A stretch of DNA of 5,220 nucleotides. Source: Geopsychrobacter sp. (lineage in GTDB: Bacteria; Desulfobacterota; Desulfuromonadia; Desulfuromonadales; Geopsychrobacteraceae). Position numbers and translations under genes: made by a program. This document shows positions 1-5,182 of the stretch, piece by piece. Numbering within the stretch: the first letter of the stretch is position 1; the number at the start of each line of letters is the position of its first letter. Under the pieces are notes generated by a model. The model was not told the origin of the DNA and did not search any database. It worked only from the letters and a program-made list of their open reading frames with translations. The DNA lies in the NCBI GenBank assembly GCA_021647445.1, contig JAKIUS010000152.1, positions 1-5,220 of the forward strand, read 5' to 3'.

Positions 1-708
1 GAAAATCACAACTGGCCACCGCCCATCCCCGAATCCCCCCCGCAACAGGATAATATCCTGGGGACAGTTTCAGTCCTGCTGCTGATTGCCTGCTTCTATA
101 CTCTTACCCTGCTGCCTGTTGATCTGTTTGGCCACCATCCTGTCGACTGGGTTGACCTTGGCAATGCCTATGTTAAAAAGATTCTTCAGGGAGAATGGTG
201 GCGATTGTTGACTTCGCTGACCCTGCACGCTGACTGGCTGCACCTGTTAGGAAACATGATTATTGGTGCCCTGTTCATCGTGCAGCTCTGTCGGGATCTG
301 GGGACCGGTCTGGGCTGGAGTCTGCTGCTGGCAACCGGCGTACTCGGCAACCTGTGCAACGCCTTGCTGCAATCCGCCGAACACCGTGCGGTCGGGTCAT
401 CAACGGCGGTCTTCGGGGCCGTCGGACTTTTGGCGGCGATCGGGCTGGTCCGCTATCGGCACAACCTGCGTAAACGCTGGCCGCTGCCGATTGCGGCGGC
501 CCTCGGCCTGTTAGCCCTGCTCGGCAGTTCCGGCGAACGCACCGACATAGGTGCCCATCTGTTCGGTTTTGGCAGTGGCATCGGACTGGGACTCGTGGCA
601 GAATACCTGATGATATGTTACGGCCGTCCCGGCACCAGACTCAACCATCTGCTCGGCCTCTGCTGCATCACATTGGTTCTCAGCGCCTGGTGGGTGGCGC
701 TCGCCTAA
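1..708 (+). CDS. Rhomboid family intramembrane serine protease (5' partial)
   Basis: The reading frame is open from base 1 and ends with TAA at 706-708, leaving 235 visible residues; the start codon lies outside the window. The frame has about seven hydrophobic segments (roughly visible residues 20-40, 84-98, 105-125, 134-150, 160-177, 185-205, 216-234), as expected for an inner-membrane rhomboid. Family hallmarks are present in order: GEWWRLLTS with HADWLHLLGN (H81xxxN85, oxyanion region), GSSTAVFG with the predicted nucleophile Ser134 (codon 400-402), and DIGAHLFGFGSG with the predicted catalytic His186 (codon 556-558). The Ser-His dyad is intact, so the enzyme is probably active in cleaving transmembrane segments. 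The usual GxSG motif is GSST here, a variant I believe occurs in other bacterial rhomboids. A Pro-rich hydrophilic stretch (PPPIPESPP) precedes the first visible membrane segment. The substrate cannot be inferred. A TTG at 205 is internal and not a plausible start. Confidence 0.9.
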   Translation, partial: ENHNWPPPIPESPPQQDNILGTVSVLLLIACFYTLTLLPVDLFGHHPVDWVDLGNAYVKKILQGEWWRLLTSLTLHADWLHLLGNMIIGALFIVQLCRDLGTGLGWSLLLATGVLGNLCNALLQSAEHRAVGSSTAVFGAVGLLAAIGLVRYRHNLRKRWPLPIAAALGLLALLGSSGERTDIGAHLFGFGSGIGLGLVAEYLMICYGRPGTRLNHLLGLCCITLVLSAWWVALA

Positions 709-731
709 AGACAAAAAACTGAACCTATCTG

Positions 732-740
732 TGCTAGAGT
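732..740 (+). promoter_or_regulatory. Possible extended -10 promoter element
   Basis: The sequence TGCTAGAGT (732-740) matches an extended -10 (TGnTATAAT) at the TG and at four of six hexamer positions. No good -35 hexamer lies 16-18 bases upstream. Transcription starting about 7 bases downstream would give a leader of about 25 bases before the ATG at 773. It would also separate the hypothetical gene from the rhomboid gene. The evidence is the motif alone. Confidence 0.25.
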
Positions 741-772
741 CAACAGATCAAACACCTCTACTTGAGAACATT

Positions 773-1120
773 ATGAAAAATAAGCTGATCCGCCTGGCAG
801 AACTTATCCAAGAGGGCTTTCCCGAAAACATCAAGGCCGCGTTCCGTTCTACTGATAAATCATCGCTTAAAGCGCGACTCGCCATCACCAGCGACGCCAT
901 AAGTTTTCATCAGCGGCACTCAGAAACCCTCTGGCTTGAAGCAGGTAAAAAACGCAGCCCGGCCGAACGTCGCGCCGCCGCAAAATCAGAACTCGCCGGC
1001 TTTCTGTTCGCCTACCTGACCGGTGACGCCAAGGAGTCTGCGCAGAGCGCGATTGAGGCGTTGCATACCCTGGGACGACAGGGCGAAATTGAACTGATTA
1101 GCTCCCTCGTCAAACGTTGA
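773..1120 (+). CDS. Small helical protein of unknown function
   Basis: This is a 115-residue protein that I do not recognise. I chose the ATG at 773, preceded by a weak purine stretch (TGAGAA, 763-768), over the in-frame GTG at 731, because that GTG overlaps a candidate -10 element and would add an uncharacteristic N-terminus. There is no signal peptide and no membrane segment. The composition is rich in Ala, Glu, Lys, Arg and Leu, and most of the chain should be alpha-helical. Notable stretches are a basic patch KKRSPAERRAAAKSE (59-73) and a hydrophobic run LAGFLFAYLTGD (74-85). The C-terminal part (86-115) reads like one or two helices that could pack as a helical repeat. No cysteine or metal-binding cluster is visible. 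It lies 64 bases after the rhomboid gene and 69 before yajD, with codon use like its neighbours. I am fairly sure it is a real gene but can assign no function. Confidence 0.7.
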   Translation: MKNKLIRLAELIQEGFPENIKAAFRSTDKSSLKARLAITSDAISFHQRHSETLWLEAGKKRSPAERRAAAKSELAGFLFAYLTGDAKESAQSAIEALHTLGRQGEIELISSLVKR

Positions 1121-1189
1121 TCGGCATAGCCAACCCCTGCATATTTACATCATGTAGCCTTTTCTGAAAACCGAACCCGTAGATTGTCG

Positions 1190-1561
1190 ATGAACAACCC
1201 TGCAGACTTAAATCCTGATCAACGTGTGGCAAAGATGCGTCAAGAAGAGCAGCAACGCCAAGCGGGCTATCGCGAACAGGCGCTCAAGCTCTTTCCCCAC
1301 GTTTGCGCACGCTGCAGCCGCGAACATGATGGAAAAAAACTGCGCGAACTGACTGTGCATCATAAAGATCACAATCACGACAATAACCCACCCGATGGCA
1401 GCAACTGGGTGCTGCTCTGCCTCTACTGTCATGATCAGGAGCACAGTCTCAGCCTGCGCGAAGACCAGGGGCCGGACGAACCAGGCGAACGCCAGAGTGG
1501 GCCAAGCCTCGCGCATTCACCCTTCGCCGCCTTAGCAGAACGGCTGAAACAACCGAAGTAA
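1190..1561 (+). CDS. yajD: YajD-type HNH nuclease family protein
   Basis: This 123-residue protein closely resembles Escherichia coli YajD as I recall it. Shared blocks include GYREQALKLFPHVCARCSRE (26-45), LRELTVHHKDHNHDNNP (51-67), and DGSNWVLLCLYCHDQEH (69-85). The HNH core is complete: C39xxC42 and C77xxC80 form a likely structural zinc site, His57/His58 supply the first HNH position, Asn72 the middle one and His81/His85 the last. A linker leads to SPFAALAERLKQPK (110-123), matching the PFA-containing tail of YajD. The family is annotated as a predicted metal-dependent nuclease; I know of no established substrate. I prefer the ATG at 1190; a TTG at 1184 would add only two residues. No strong ribosome-binding site is visible. 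It is a free-standing cytoplasmic protein with no restriction or phage genes beside it, so a role in DNA defence is not indicated by context. Confidence 0.92.
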   Translation: MNNPADLNPDQRVAKMRQEEQQRQAGYREQALKLFPHVCARCSREHDGKKLRELTVHHKDHNHDNNPPDGSNWVLLCLYCHDQEHSLSLREDQGPDEPGERQSGPSLAHSPFAALAERLKQPK

Positions 1562-1581
1562 CTCAGCACGAACTGAACTGC

Positions 1582-1611
1582 TTGAAGAAACGGCAAGGTT
1601 AATGCTACAAG
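1582..1611 (+). promoter_or_regulatory. Candidate sigma70-type promoter upstream of ychJ
   Basis: TTGAAG (1582-1587) and TACAAG (1606-1611) each match four of six consensus positions. They are separated by 18 bases, and a TG dinucleotide at 1603-1604 makes an extended -10. It lies in the 157-base gap between yajD and ychJ. Transcription from it would give ychJ a leader of about 100 bases. The support is motif matching only. Confidence 0.3.
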
Positions 1612-1613
1612 CG

Positions 1614-1640
1614 ATCAACACAATCAACACAATCAAGACC
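1614..1640 (+). repeat. Short tandem repeat, 9-bp unit
   Basis: The unit ATCAACACA occurs twice exactly (1614-1622, 1623-1631) and a third diverged copy, ATCAAGACC, follows at 1632-1640. It lies in the yajD-ychJ gap just downstream of the candidate promoter. Such a short array may simply be slippage; no function is evident. Confidence 0.5.
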
Positions 1641-1718
1641 ATTCAGCCAGAGACCTGCCCGGAACCTTCTGCTCCCGACAAACCCTGCTGAAACGCTGAC
1701 TCATAAGGATCAACAACC

Positions 1719-2201
1719 ATGAATAACTGCCCCTGCGGAAGTGGCAACGACTACGCCGCCTGCTGTGAACCGATTATTACCAACCAAAAACCCGCCGCAA
1801 CGGCAGAGCAGCTCATGCGGGCTCGCTATACGGCACACGAAAAGCTCGCGATCGATTTTCTGTTTGAGAGTACCCACCCTGATCACCGCAAGGGCTACGA
1901 CCACGAGGGAACCCGCACCTGGGCTAAAAATTCTGAATGGCTGGGCCTGGAAATTGTTGAAACCACCGATGGCGGCCCACAGGATACAACAGGTGACGTG
2001 ACCTTCATCGCCCGCTTCCGCGAGAAAAAAGGCCTGCGCAGCCATCATGAACGCGGTCAGTTTATCCAACAGAAGGGGCGTTGGTTCTTCACCCAGGGTG
2101 AGATGATCAAAGGTCAACCGGTCAGCGTCAACAAGATCGGTCGCAACGATCCCTGTCATTGCGGCAGCGGCCTTAAATACAAAAAATGCTGCGGGAACTG
2201 A
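1719..2201 (+). CDS. ychJ: YchJ family protein with two SEC-C zinc motifs
   Basis: The 160-residue protein has the architecture of YchJ (UPF0225; E. coli YchJ is about 152 residues). The N-terminal SEC-C motif is [15 protein letters not shown], with Cys4, Cys6, Cys15 and Cys16. The middle is an NTF2-like region (about 28-130) containing the family blocks [12 protein letters not shown] (29-40), EWLGLEIVE (73-81) and [10 protein letters not shown] (93-102). The C-terminal SEC-C motif is [18 protein letters not shown], with Cys146, Cys148, Cys157 and Cys158. Each cysteine set should bind one zinc ion, as in the SecA C-terminus. The cellular role of YchJ is not established to my knowledge. The ATG at 1719 is preceded by TAAGGA (1704-1709) with nine bases of spacing, which supports this start. 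The gene is codirectional with yajD but 157 bases away, so it may have its own promoter. It converges with rhlE. Confidence 0.93.
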   Translation: MNNCPCGSGNDYAACCEPIITNQKPAATAEQLMRARYTAHEKLAIDFLFESTHPDHRKGYDHEGTRTWAKNSEWLGLEIVETTDGGPQDTTGDVTFIARFREKKGLRSHHERGQFIQQKGRWFFTQGEMIKGQPVSVNKIGRNDPCHCGSGLKYKKCCGN

Positions 2202-2232
2202 ACACCTATGCACTGAAATTGCACAGGTTCGA

Positions 2233-2251
2233 AGGGGACTGAAAGTCCCTT
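2233..2251 (+). repeat. Small hairpin downstream of ychJ
   Basis: GGGACT (2235-2240) pairs with AGTCCC (2244-2249) across a GAA loop. One G-T pair and one A-T pair extend the stem to eight pairs. It lies 31 bases after the ychJ stop. No T-run follows on the plus strand, so it is a poor intrinsic terminator. A similar hairpin stands at 2365-2378. Confidence 0.5.
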
Positions 2252-2268
2252 AAAATCAAAAACCAAGA

Positions 2269-2340
2269 TCGTCATCCTCGCGAATGCGGGGATCCACGCC
2301 ACATAAAACCACTGGATTCCCGCCTTCGCGGGAATGACGA
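2269..2340. repeat. Palindromic dispersed repeat (REP/MITE-like), 72 bp
   Basis: Two 28-base arms (2269-2296 and 2313-2340) form an inverted repeat identical at 24 of 28 positions, around a 16-base spacer (2297-2312). The right arm on the minus strand reads TCGTCATTCCCGCGAAGGCG and continues GGAATCCA. This is, as I recall, a short repeat scattered in large numbers through many bacterial genomes. Each arm also folds on itself: CCCGC pairs with GGCGGG-type sequence around GAA, so the element can form one long hairpin or two short ones. It has no coding capacity and no obvious target-site duplication. It sits between two converging genes, the usual location for such elements, and could influence 3'-end formation of either transcript. 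Confidence 0.85.
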
Positions 2341-2364
2341 AATATGAGTAGCACCTGAAAGGCT

Positions 2365-2387
2365 TGGACTAAAGTCCATAGTTTTTA
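2365..2387 (+). terminator. Weak candidate intrinsic terminator for ychJ
   Basis: TGGAC (2365-2369) pairs with GTCCA (2374-2378) around TAAA, and TAGTTTTTA follows, with five consecutive T at 2382-2386. The stem is short for an intrinsic terminator, and it lies about 165 bases after the ychJ stop. The same hairpin read on the minus strand is about 35 bases after the rhlE stop, but lacks a T-run there. Confidence 0.35.
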
Positions 2388-2411
2388 CTAGCACGATGGA
2401 ACAATAGAGAC

Positions 2412-3770
2412 TTAAGAGCGCGACCCTCGGCGACCACGTTTGACTGCAGGTTTGCTCTCTGCTGGCCTTTTACCACCGACGCGCCTGCTCTTGGTCGACT
2501 TCTGGGGCTTGCCGATTTTTTTCGGCGACTTCTTGGCGTTCCCCTTCTCTGCCGTCGAGCGAGCGGTCCCTTTTCCGGCACTGGTCGCAGGCTTGACGGT
2601 CTTCACCGGCTTAGTCCGTCCACCGGCCTTGAGCTTGACCGGCGCGAATCCTGACAGCGTTCGACGGGGGATCGCGTATTTGAGCAGCTTTTCAATCGCC
2701 TGCAGGCGCGGCAACTCCTCAGGGCAGACCAGAGAGAGGGCGATGCCATCTTCCCCGGCGCGCCCGGTACGTCCGATACGATGCACATAGTCTTCGGCAA
2801 CCTGCGGCAGTTCATAATTCACCACCTGCGGCAGTTGCACAATATCCAAACCGCGCGCCGCGACATCGGTCGCCACCAACACCCGCAATTCGCCCCGTTT
2901 AAATGCGGCCAGGGTTCGATTGCGGATCGACTGACTTTTATTACTATGGATGGCGGCGACCTTGAGGCCATCATAGAGAAGTTCGGCGGTCAACTTATCC
3001 GCGCCATAACGCGTGCGACAGAAGACCAGCACCTGGCTCCAATTGCCATCGATAATCATATCCGAGAGCACCTCGCGCTTGCTACGCTTCTCCACCGGAT
3101 AAATACACTGGGTGACCGCTTCGGCCGCGCTATTGCTGCGGGCGACCTCGATCCGGCGCGGATGATCGAGAAGCTCATCGGCGAGTTGCTTGATATTTGG
3201 CGCATAGGTCGCCGAAAAAAGCAGGGTCTGCCGCTTGACTGGCAGGTACTCGGCCACCTTGCGAATATCGTCAATGAAACCAAGATCAAGCATGCGATCG
3301 GCTTCATCGAGCACCAAAAATTCGACTTTCGCGAGGTTAATCGAGGCACGTTCAGCATGATCGAGCAGCCGCCCGGGTGTAGCAACAACAATATCGACGC
3401 CGCGCTTTAAGCGTTCGATCTGAGCCTGAATATTGACACCACCGTAGATCATGGTCGACCGTAGCGCTAGGCGGCGACCATAATTCTGCATCTGCTCGCT
3501 GACCTGAGCCGCTAGTTCGCGGGTCGGCACCAGGACCAGCGCACGCGGACGGCGACGCTTGCCAGCGGGAATATTTTCACTTAAGCGCTGCACGATGGGC
3601 AGGGCAAAGGCGGCGGTTTTACCGGTGCCGGTCTGGGCGCTGGCTAACAGATCACAACCCTCGAAAACAGCCGGAATCGCCTGGCTCTGAATCGGAGTCG
3701 CCGTGGTATAACCCTGTGACTTAATCGTCGCGAGCAGTTCGGCGCACAGGCCGAGGGTATCAAAAGACAT
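2412..3770 (-). CDS. rhlE: RhlE-like DEAD-box ATP-dependent RNA helicase
   Basis: The 452-residue protein has the full DEAD-box core. RecA domain 1 shows the Q motif ([14 protein letters not shown], 20-33), motif [11 protein letters not shown] (43-52), Ia PTREL (82-86), GG (110-111), TPGR (131-134), motif II DEAD (155-158) and motif III SAT (186-188). RecA domain 2 shows VLVFCRT (247-253), motif [11 protein letters not shown] (300-309) and motif [10 protein letters not shown] (330-337). All ATP-binding and RNA-binding signatures are intact, so it should unwind or remodel RNA using ATP in the cytoplasm. The N-terminal arrangement and LDLGF after DEAD fit the RhlE subgroup best. Residues 376-452 form a Lys/Arg/Ser/Pro-rich low-complexity tail, probably disordered and RNA-binding; there is no DbpA- or CsdA-type RNA-binding domain. 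The ATG at 3770 has AAGGA (3785-3781) ten bases upstream. It is divergent from yigZ and convergent with ychJ. Subgroup naming is less certain than the family. Confidence 0.95.
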   Translation of the reverse strand: MSFDTLGLCAELLATIKSQGYTTATPIQSQAIPAVFEGCDLLASAQTGTGKTAAFALPIVQRLSENIPAGKRRRPRALVLVPTRELAAQVSEQMQNYGRRLALRSTMIYGGVNIQAQIERLKRGVDIVVATPGRLLDHAERASINLAKVEFLVLDEADRMLDLGFIDDIRKVAEYLPVKRQTLLFSATYAPNIKQLADELLDHPRRIEVARSNSAAEAVTQCIYPVEKRSKREVLSDMIIDGNWSQVLVFCRTRYGADKLTAELLYDGLKVAAIHSNKSQSIRNRTLAAFKRGELRVLVATDVAARGLDIVQLPQVVNYELPQVAEDYVHRIGRTGRAGEDGIALSLVCPEELPRLQAIEKLLKYAIPRRTLSGFAPVKLKAGGRTKPVKTVKPATSAGKGTARSTAEKGNAKKSPKKIGKPQKSTKSRRVGGKRPAESKPAVKRGRRGSRS

Positions 3771-3780
3771 CTGTCGTCAA

Positions 3781-3785
3781 TCCTT
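3781..3785 (-). promoter_or_regulatory. Ribosome-binding site of rhlE
   Basis: Read on the minus strand this is AAGGA, ten bases before the ATG at 3770. It fixes the start codon just before the conserved N-terminal helicase sequence. Confidence 0.65.
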
Positions 3786-3827
3786 ATCGTGAAAGCATGC
3801 GTGTACGCTCAAAGCTCAAACCTGCGG

Positions 3828-3857
3828 AAGATAAGCGATTTTCCTAGTCTGTGTCAA
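3828..3857 (-). promoter_or_regulatory. Sigma70-type promoter of rhlE
   Basis: On the minus strand a perfect -35 hexamer TTGACA (3857-3852) is followed after 18 bases by TATCTT (3833-3828), which matches the -10 consensus at four of six positions. The predicted start near 3821 gives a leader of about 50 bases ending in the AAGGA site. It is the best promoter in the window. It lies inside the short region shared with the divergent yigZ, its -35 being only 13 bases from the yigZ ribosome-binding site. Confidence 0.6.
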
Positions 3858-3870
3858 TTAAACGATCAGC

Positions 3871-3876
3871 AAGGAG
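3871..3876 (+). promoter_or_regulatory. Strong ribosome-binding site of yigZ
   Basis: AAGGAG lies seven bases before the ATG at 3884. It decides that start over the in-frame GTG at 3851, which would place this site inside the coding sequence and overlap the rhlE -35 element. Confidence 0.8.
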
Positions 3877-3883
3877 ATGCCAC

Positions 3884-4513
3884 ATGCTATCATCAACAAC
3901 GCGCTACCCGCTCCCAAACCAACGTTTTCGTTGTGAAATCGAGGTTGAACGCAGCCGTTTTATCACCACACTGCAAGAGGTCTGTTGCCCGGCAGAGGCC
4001 CGGGATTTCGTCGCCACCTTGAAAGCCGAATTCCCCGATGCTAATCACAACTGCTGGGCCTTCCTAATCGGGCCACCCGGCAGCAGCGACCGCATCGGCC
4101 TGAGCGACGACGGTGAACCCCACGGCTGTGCCGGCAAACCGATCCTGACCTGCCTGCAGCATAGCGGGCTGGGAGATATCGCCGTGGTTGTGACCCGTTA
4201 CTTCGGCGGCATCAAGCTCGGCAAGGGCGGAATGGTCAAGGCCTACACCGCTGCGGCACAGGCCGCGCTTAAACAGGCACCACGCACCGAGCGCATCACT
4301 TGGAACGAACTGCGAGCGACCTGCGCCTACGCACTGGTCACGCCATTAGAGCGCCGCCTGGCAGCATTCGAAGTTGAAGTGCTCACGACGGACTATGCCG
4401 AGCAGGTCAGTTTTCTGTTGCGCCTGCCTGCAGAACGAAAAGAAGGGTTTCGTCAGATGTTTGAGGATTTGACCGCCGGACAAGGAACGCTGACTCCTCC
4501 GTCTGAGGAGTGA
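3884..4513 (+). CDS. yigZ: YigZ/IMPACT family protein
   Basis: The 209-residue protein has the length and two-domain layout of bacterial YigZ (UPF0029 plus the C-terminal DUF1949-type domain; E. coli YigZ is about 204 residues). In the N-terminal IMPACT domain (about 8-130) the conserved features are SRFITTL (24-30), NHNCWAF (54-60), SDDGEPHGCAGKPIL (74-88) and VVVTRYFGGIKLGKGGMVKAY (101-121). The C-terminal domain (about 138-205) has a ferredoxin-like pattern, less conserved. In eukaryotes the IMPACT domain modulates the Gcn2 translation stress pathway; the bacterial proteins have no settled biochemical function, although nucleic-acid binding has been proposed. The start is set by the AAGGAG at 3871-3876. 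The gene is divergent from rhlE across 113 bases, a shared regulatory region. It converges with the minus-strand gene ending at 4533, leaving only 19 bases between the stop codons. Confidence 0.93.
   Translation: MLSSTTRYPLPNQRFRCEIEVERSRFITTLQEVCCPAEARDFVATLKAEFPDANHNCWAFLIGPPGSSDRIGLSDDGEPHGCAGKPILTCLQHSGLGDIAVVVTRYFGGIKLGKGGMVKAYTAAAQAALKQAPRTERITWNELRATCAYALVTPLERRLAAFEVEVLTTDYAEQVSFLLRLPAERKEGFRQMFEDLTAGQGTLTPPSEE
4493..4511 (+). repeat. Perfect hairpin over the yigZ stop codon
   Basis: ACTCCTC (4493-4499) and GAGGAGT (4505-4511) form a seven-pair perfect inverted repeat around a five-base loop. The last base of the stem is the first base of the yigZ TGA. No T-run follows, so it is more likely a stabilising or pausing structure than a terminator, or it is chance in the codons for the C-terminal Ser-Glu-Glu. 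Confidence 0.45.
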
Positions 4514-4523
4514 GCTGCGCCGC

Positions 4524-4550
4524 ACCCTGTCTTTAGGGTTCCGAATTTTT
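4524..4550 (+). terminator. Weak candidate terminator after yigZ
   Basis: ACCCT (4524-4528) pairs with AGGGT (4535-4539) around a six-base loop, and TTTTT follows at 4546-4550. The stem has only five pairs and the T-run begins six bases after it, which is unfavourable. The structure overlaps the 3' end of the opposing gene, as often happens in tight convergent pairs. Confidence 0.25.
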
Positions 4551-5123
4551 ATCGAGCCAGGCCTGGAGGCGTTTACGGTCGTCCCGCACCATCTGCATAC
4601 CGGTAATCCGACTAAATGGAACCTGTCGCCGCTCCATCAGGGCATAAACAGCGCATGCGATCTCGATCCCCTCGTCTTCAAGATAAAATTGCGCATGATC
4701 GGCATCACCTTCTTCAATGAATGAGATCCCTGACCGCGCCAGAAAATATCCGACCTCTTCCGGCTTGTCGCAAAACAGCTGCAGATTAATATCACTGATC
4801 TCACGCACCTCTCCGCGTTGCACCGAGCCGACCAGCAACGGCTCAAAGGGTTCTAAGATCATGAGATACTTAATCGCCAACAAACGCCATCTTCTCACCC
4901 GGGCAATTTGTGCCTCTCCCCCATAGAAACGCAGCAGAGATACAAATTCAGCATGGATCTCGGCATAATCCGGCAGGTGCGCACCATGCGTACTCGAAAC
5001 CGAGGGGCCGAAACGTCGTACCGCCTGACGGCGAGCATCACGATAACTGCGCACTTCTTCTTCAAGCAGCAATCGCGCAGCCTCACGCGCGATTTGCTCT
5101 TTAATCCGTTGCTTAGATCCCAT
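4533..5123 (-). CDS. Degenerate nucleotidyltransferase-like protein, function unknown
   Basis: The 196-residue protein begins with a charged helical region KQRIKEQIAREAARLLLEEE (4-23) followed by DARRQAVRRFG (29-39). A second helical part LPDYAEIHAEFVSLLRFYGG (50-69) leads to FEPLLVGSVQRGEVREISDINLQLF (93-117). That block matches the GS-x-SDxD pattern of the DNA polymerase beta-like nucleotidyltransferase fold: Gly99-Ser100, then Asp111-Ile112-Asn113 where active enzymes have Asp-x-Asp. A later strand GIEIACAVYA (152-161) carries Glu154 where a third acidic residue could sit. From memory it resembles a proteobacterial family of similar length that some databases label 'UDP-N-acetylmuramate--alanine ligase'; nothing here supports that name, since no Mur ligase motif is present. 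A polypurine stretch AGGAAGG (5141-5135) precedes the ATG at 5123, at rather long spacing. It is soluble, with no signal peptide. Whether it is catalytic is open. Confidence 0.82.
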   Translation of the reverse strand: MGSKQRIKEQIAREAARLLLEEEVRSYRDARRQAVRRFGPSVSSTHGAHLPDYAEIHAEFVSLLRFYGGEAQIARVRRWRLLAIKYLMILEPFEPLLVGSVQRGEVREISDINLQLFCDKPEEVGYFLARSGISFIEEGDADHAQFYLEDEGIEIACAVYALMERRQVPFSRITGMQMVRDDRKRLQAWLDKNSEP

Positions 5124-5168
5124 GATCCAGACCGCCTTCCTACCAGACCGCAGGTTGTGATCCCATTT

Positions 5169-5182
5169 TTGACTTACGTCAA
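5169..5182. promoter_or_regulatory. FNR/CRP-family-like inverted repeat
   Basis: TTGAC (5169-5173), four spacer bases, then GTCAA (5178-5182) make a perfect 5-4-5 dyad. This is the geometry of FNR-type sites (TTGAT-N4-ATCAA); the TTGAC form is, as I recall, close to what has been described for HcpR-like regulators. A second dyad, TGACTT/AAGTCA (5170-5175, 5181-5186), overlaps it. It lies 46 bases upstream of the minus-strand start at 5123, and could equally serve a plus-strand gene beyond the right edge. No good promoter could be paired with it. Confidence 0.3.

Noticed and set aside
731..772. GTG start at 731 for the hypothetical protein
   Set aside because: The extra 14 residues overlap a possible -10 element, and the ATG at 773 gives a more natural MKNKL start.
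1602..1691. 29-codon open frame (ATG to TGA) with AAGG five bases upstream, in the yajD-ychJ gap
   Set aside because: It begins at the candidate -10 element of the ychJ promoter, and its start encodes the 9-bp tandem repeat (INTINTIKTI). Nothing supports translation; conservation or ribosome profiling would be needed.
1710..2213. 167-codon open frame on the minus strand
   Set aside because: It is antisense to ychJ over its whole length, and ychJ shows both cysteine motifs and a proper ribosome-binding site.
2202..2411. A small RNA or CRISPR-like array in the ychJ-rhlE gap
   Set aside because: There are only two inverted arms and no regularly spaced direct repeats. The structures are explained by a dispersed palindromic repeat and small hairpins, and no promoter for a separate RNA is visible.
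2781..3410. 209-codon open frame on the plus strand
   Set aside because: It lies wholly antisense to the helicase core, has no ribosome-binding site, and its sequence resembles no family; it is a shadow of the strongly conserved rhlE frame.
4533..5123. UDP-N-acetylmuramate--alanine ligase
   Set aside because: The protein is far too short and lacks a Mur ligase ATP-binding motif; the label, recalled from database entries of similar proteins, has no support in the sequence.
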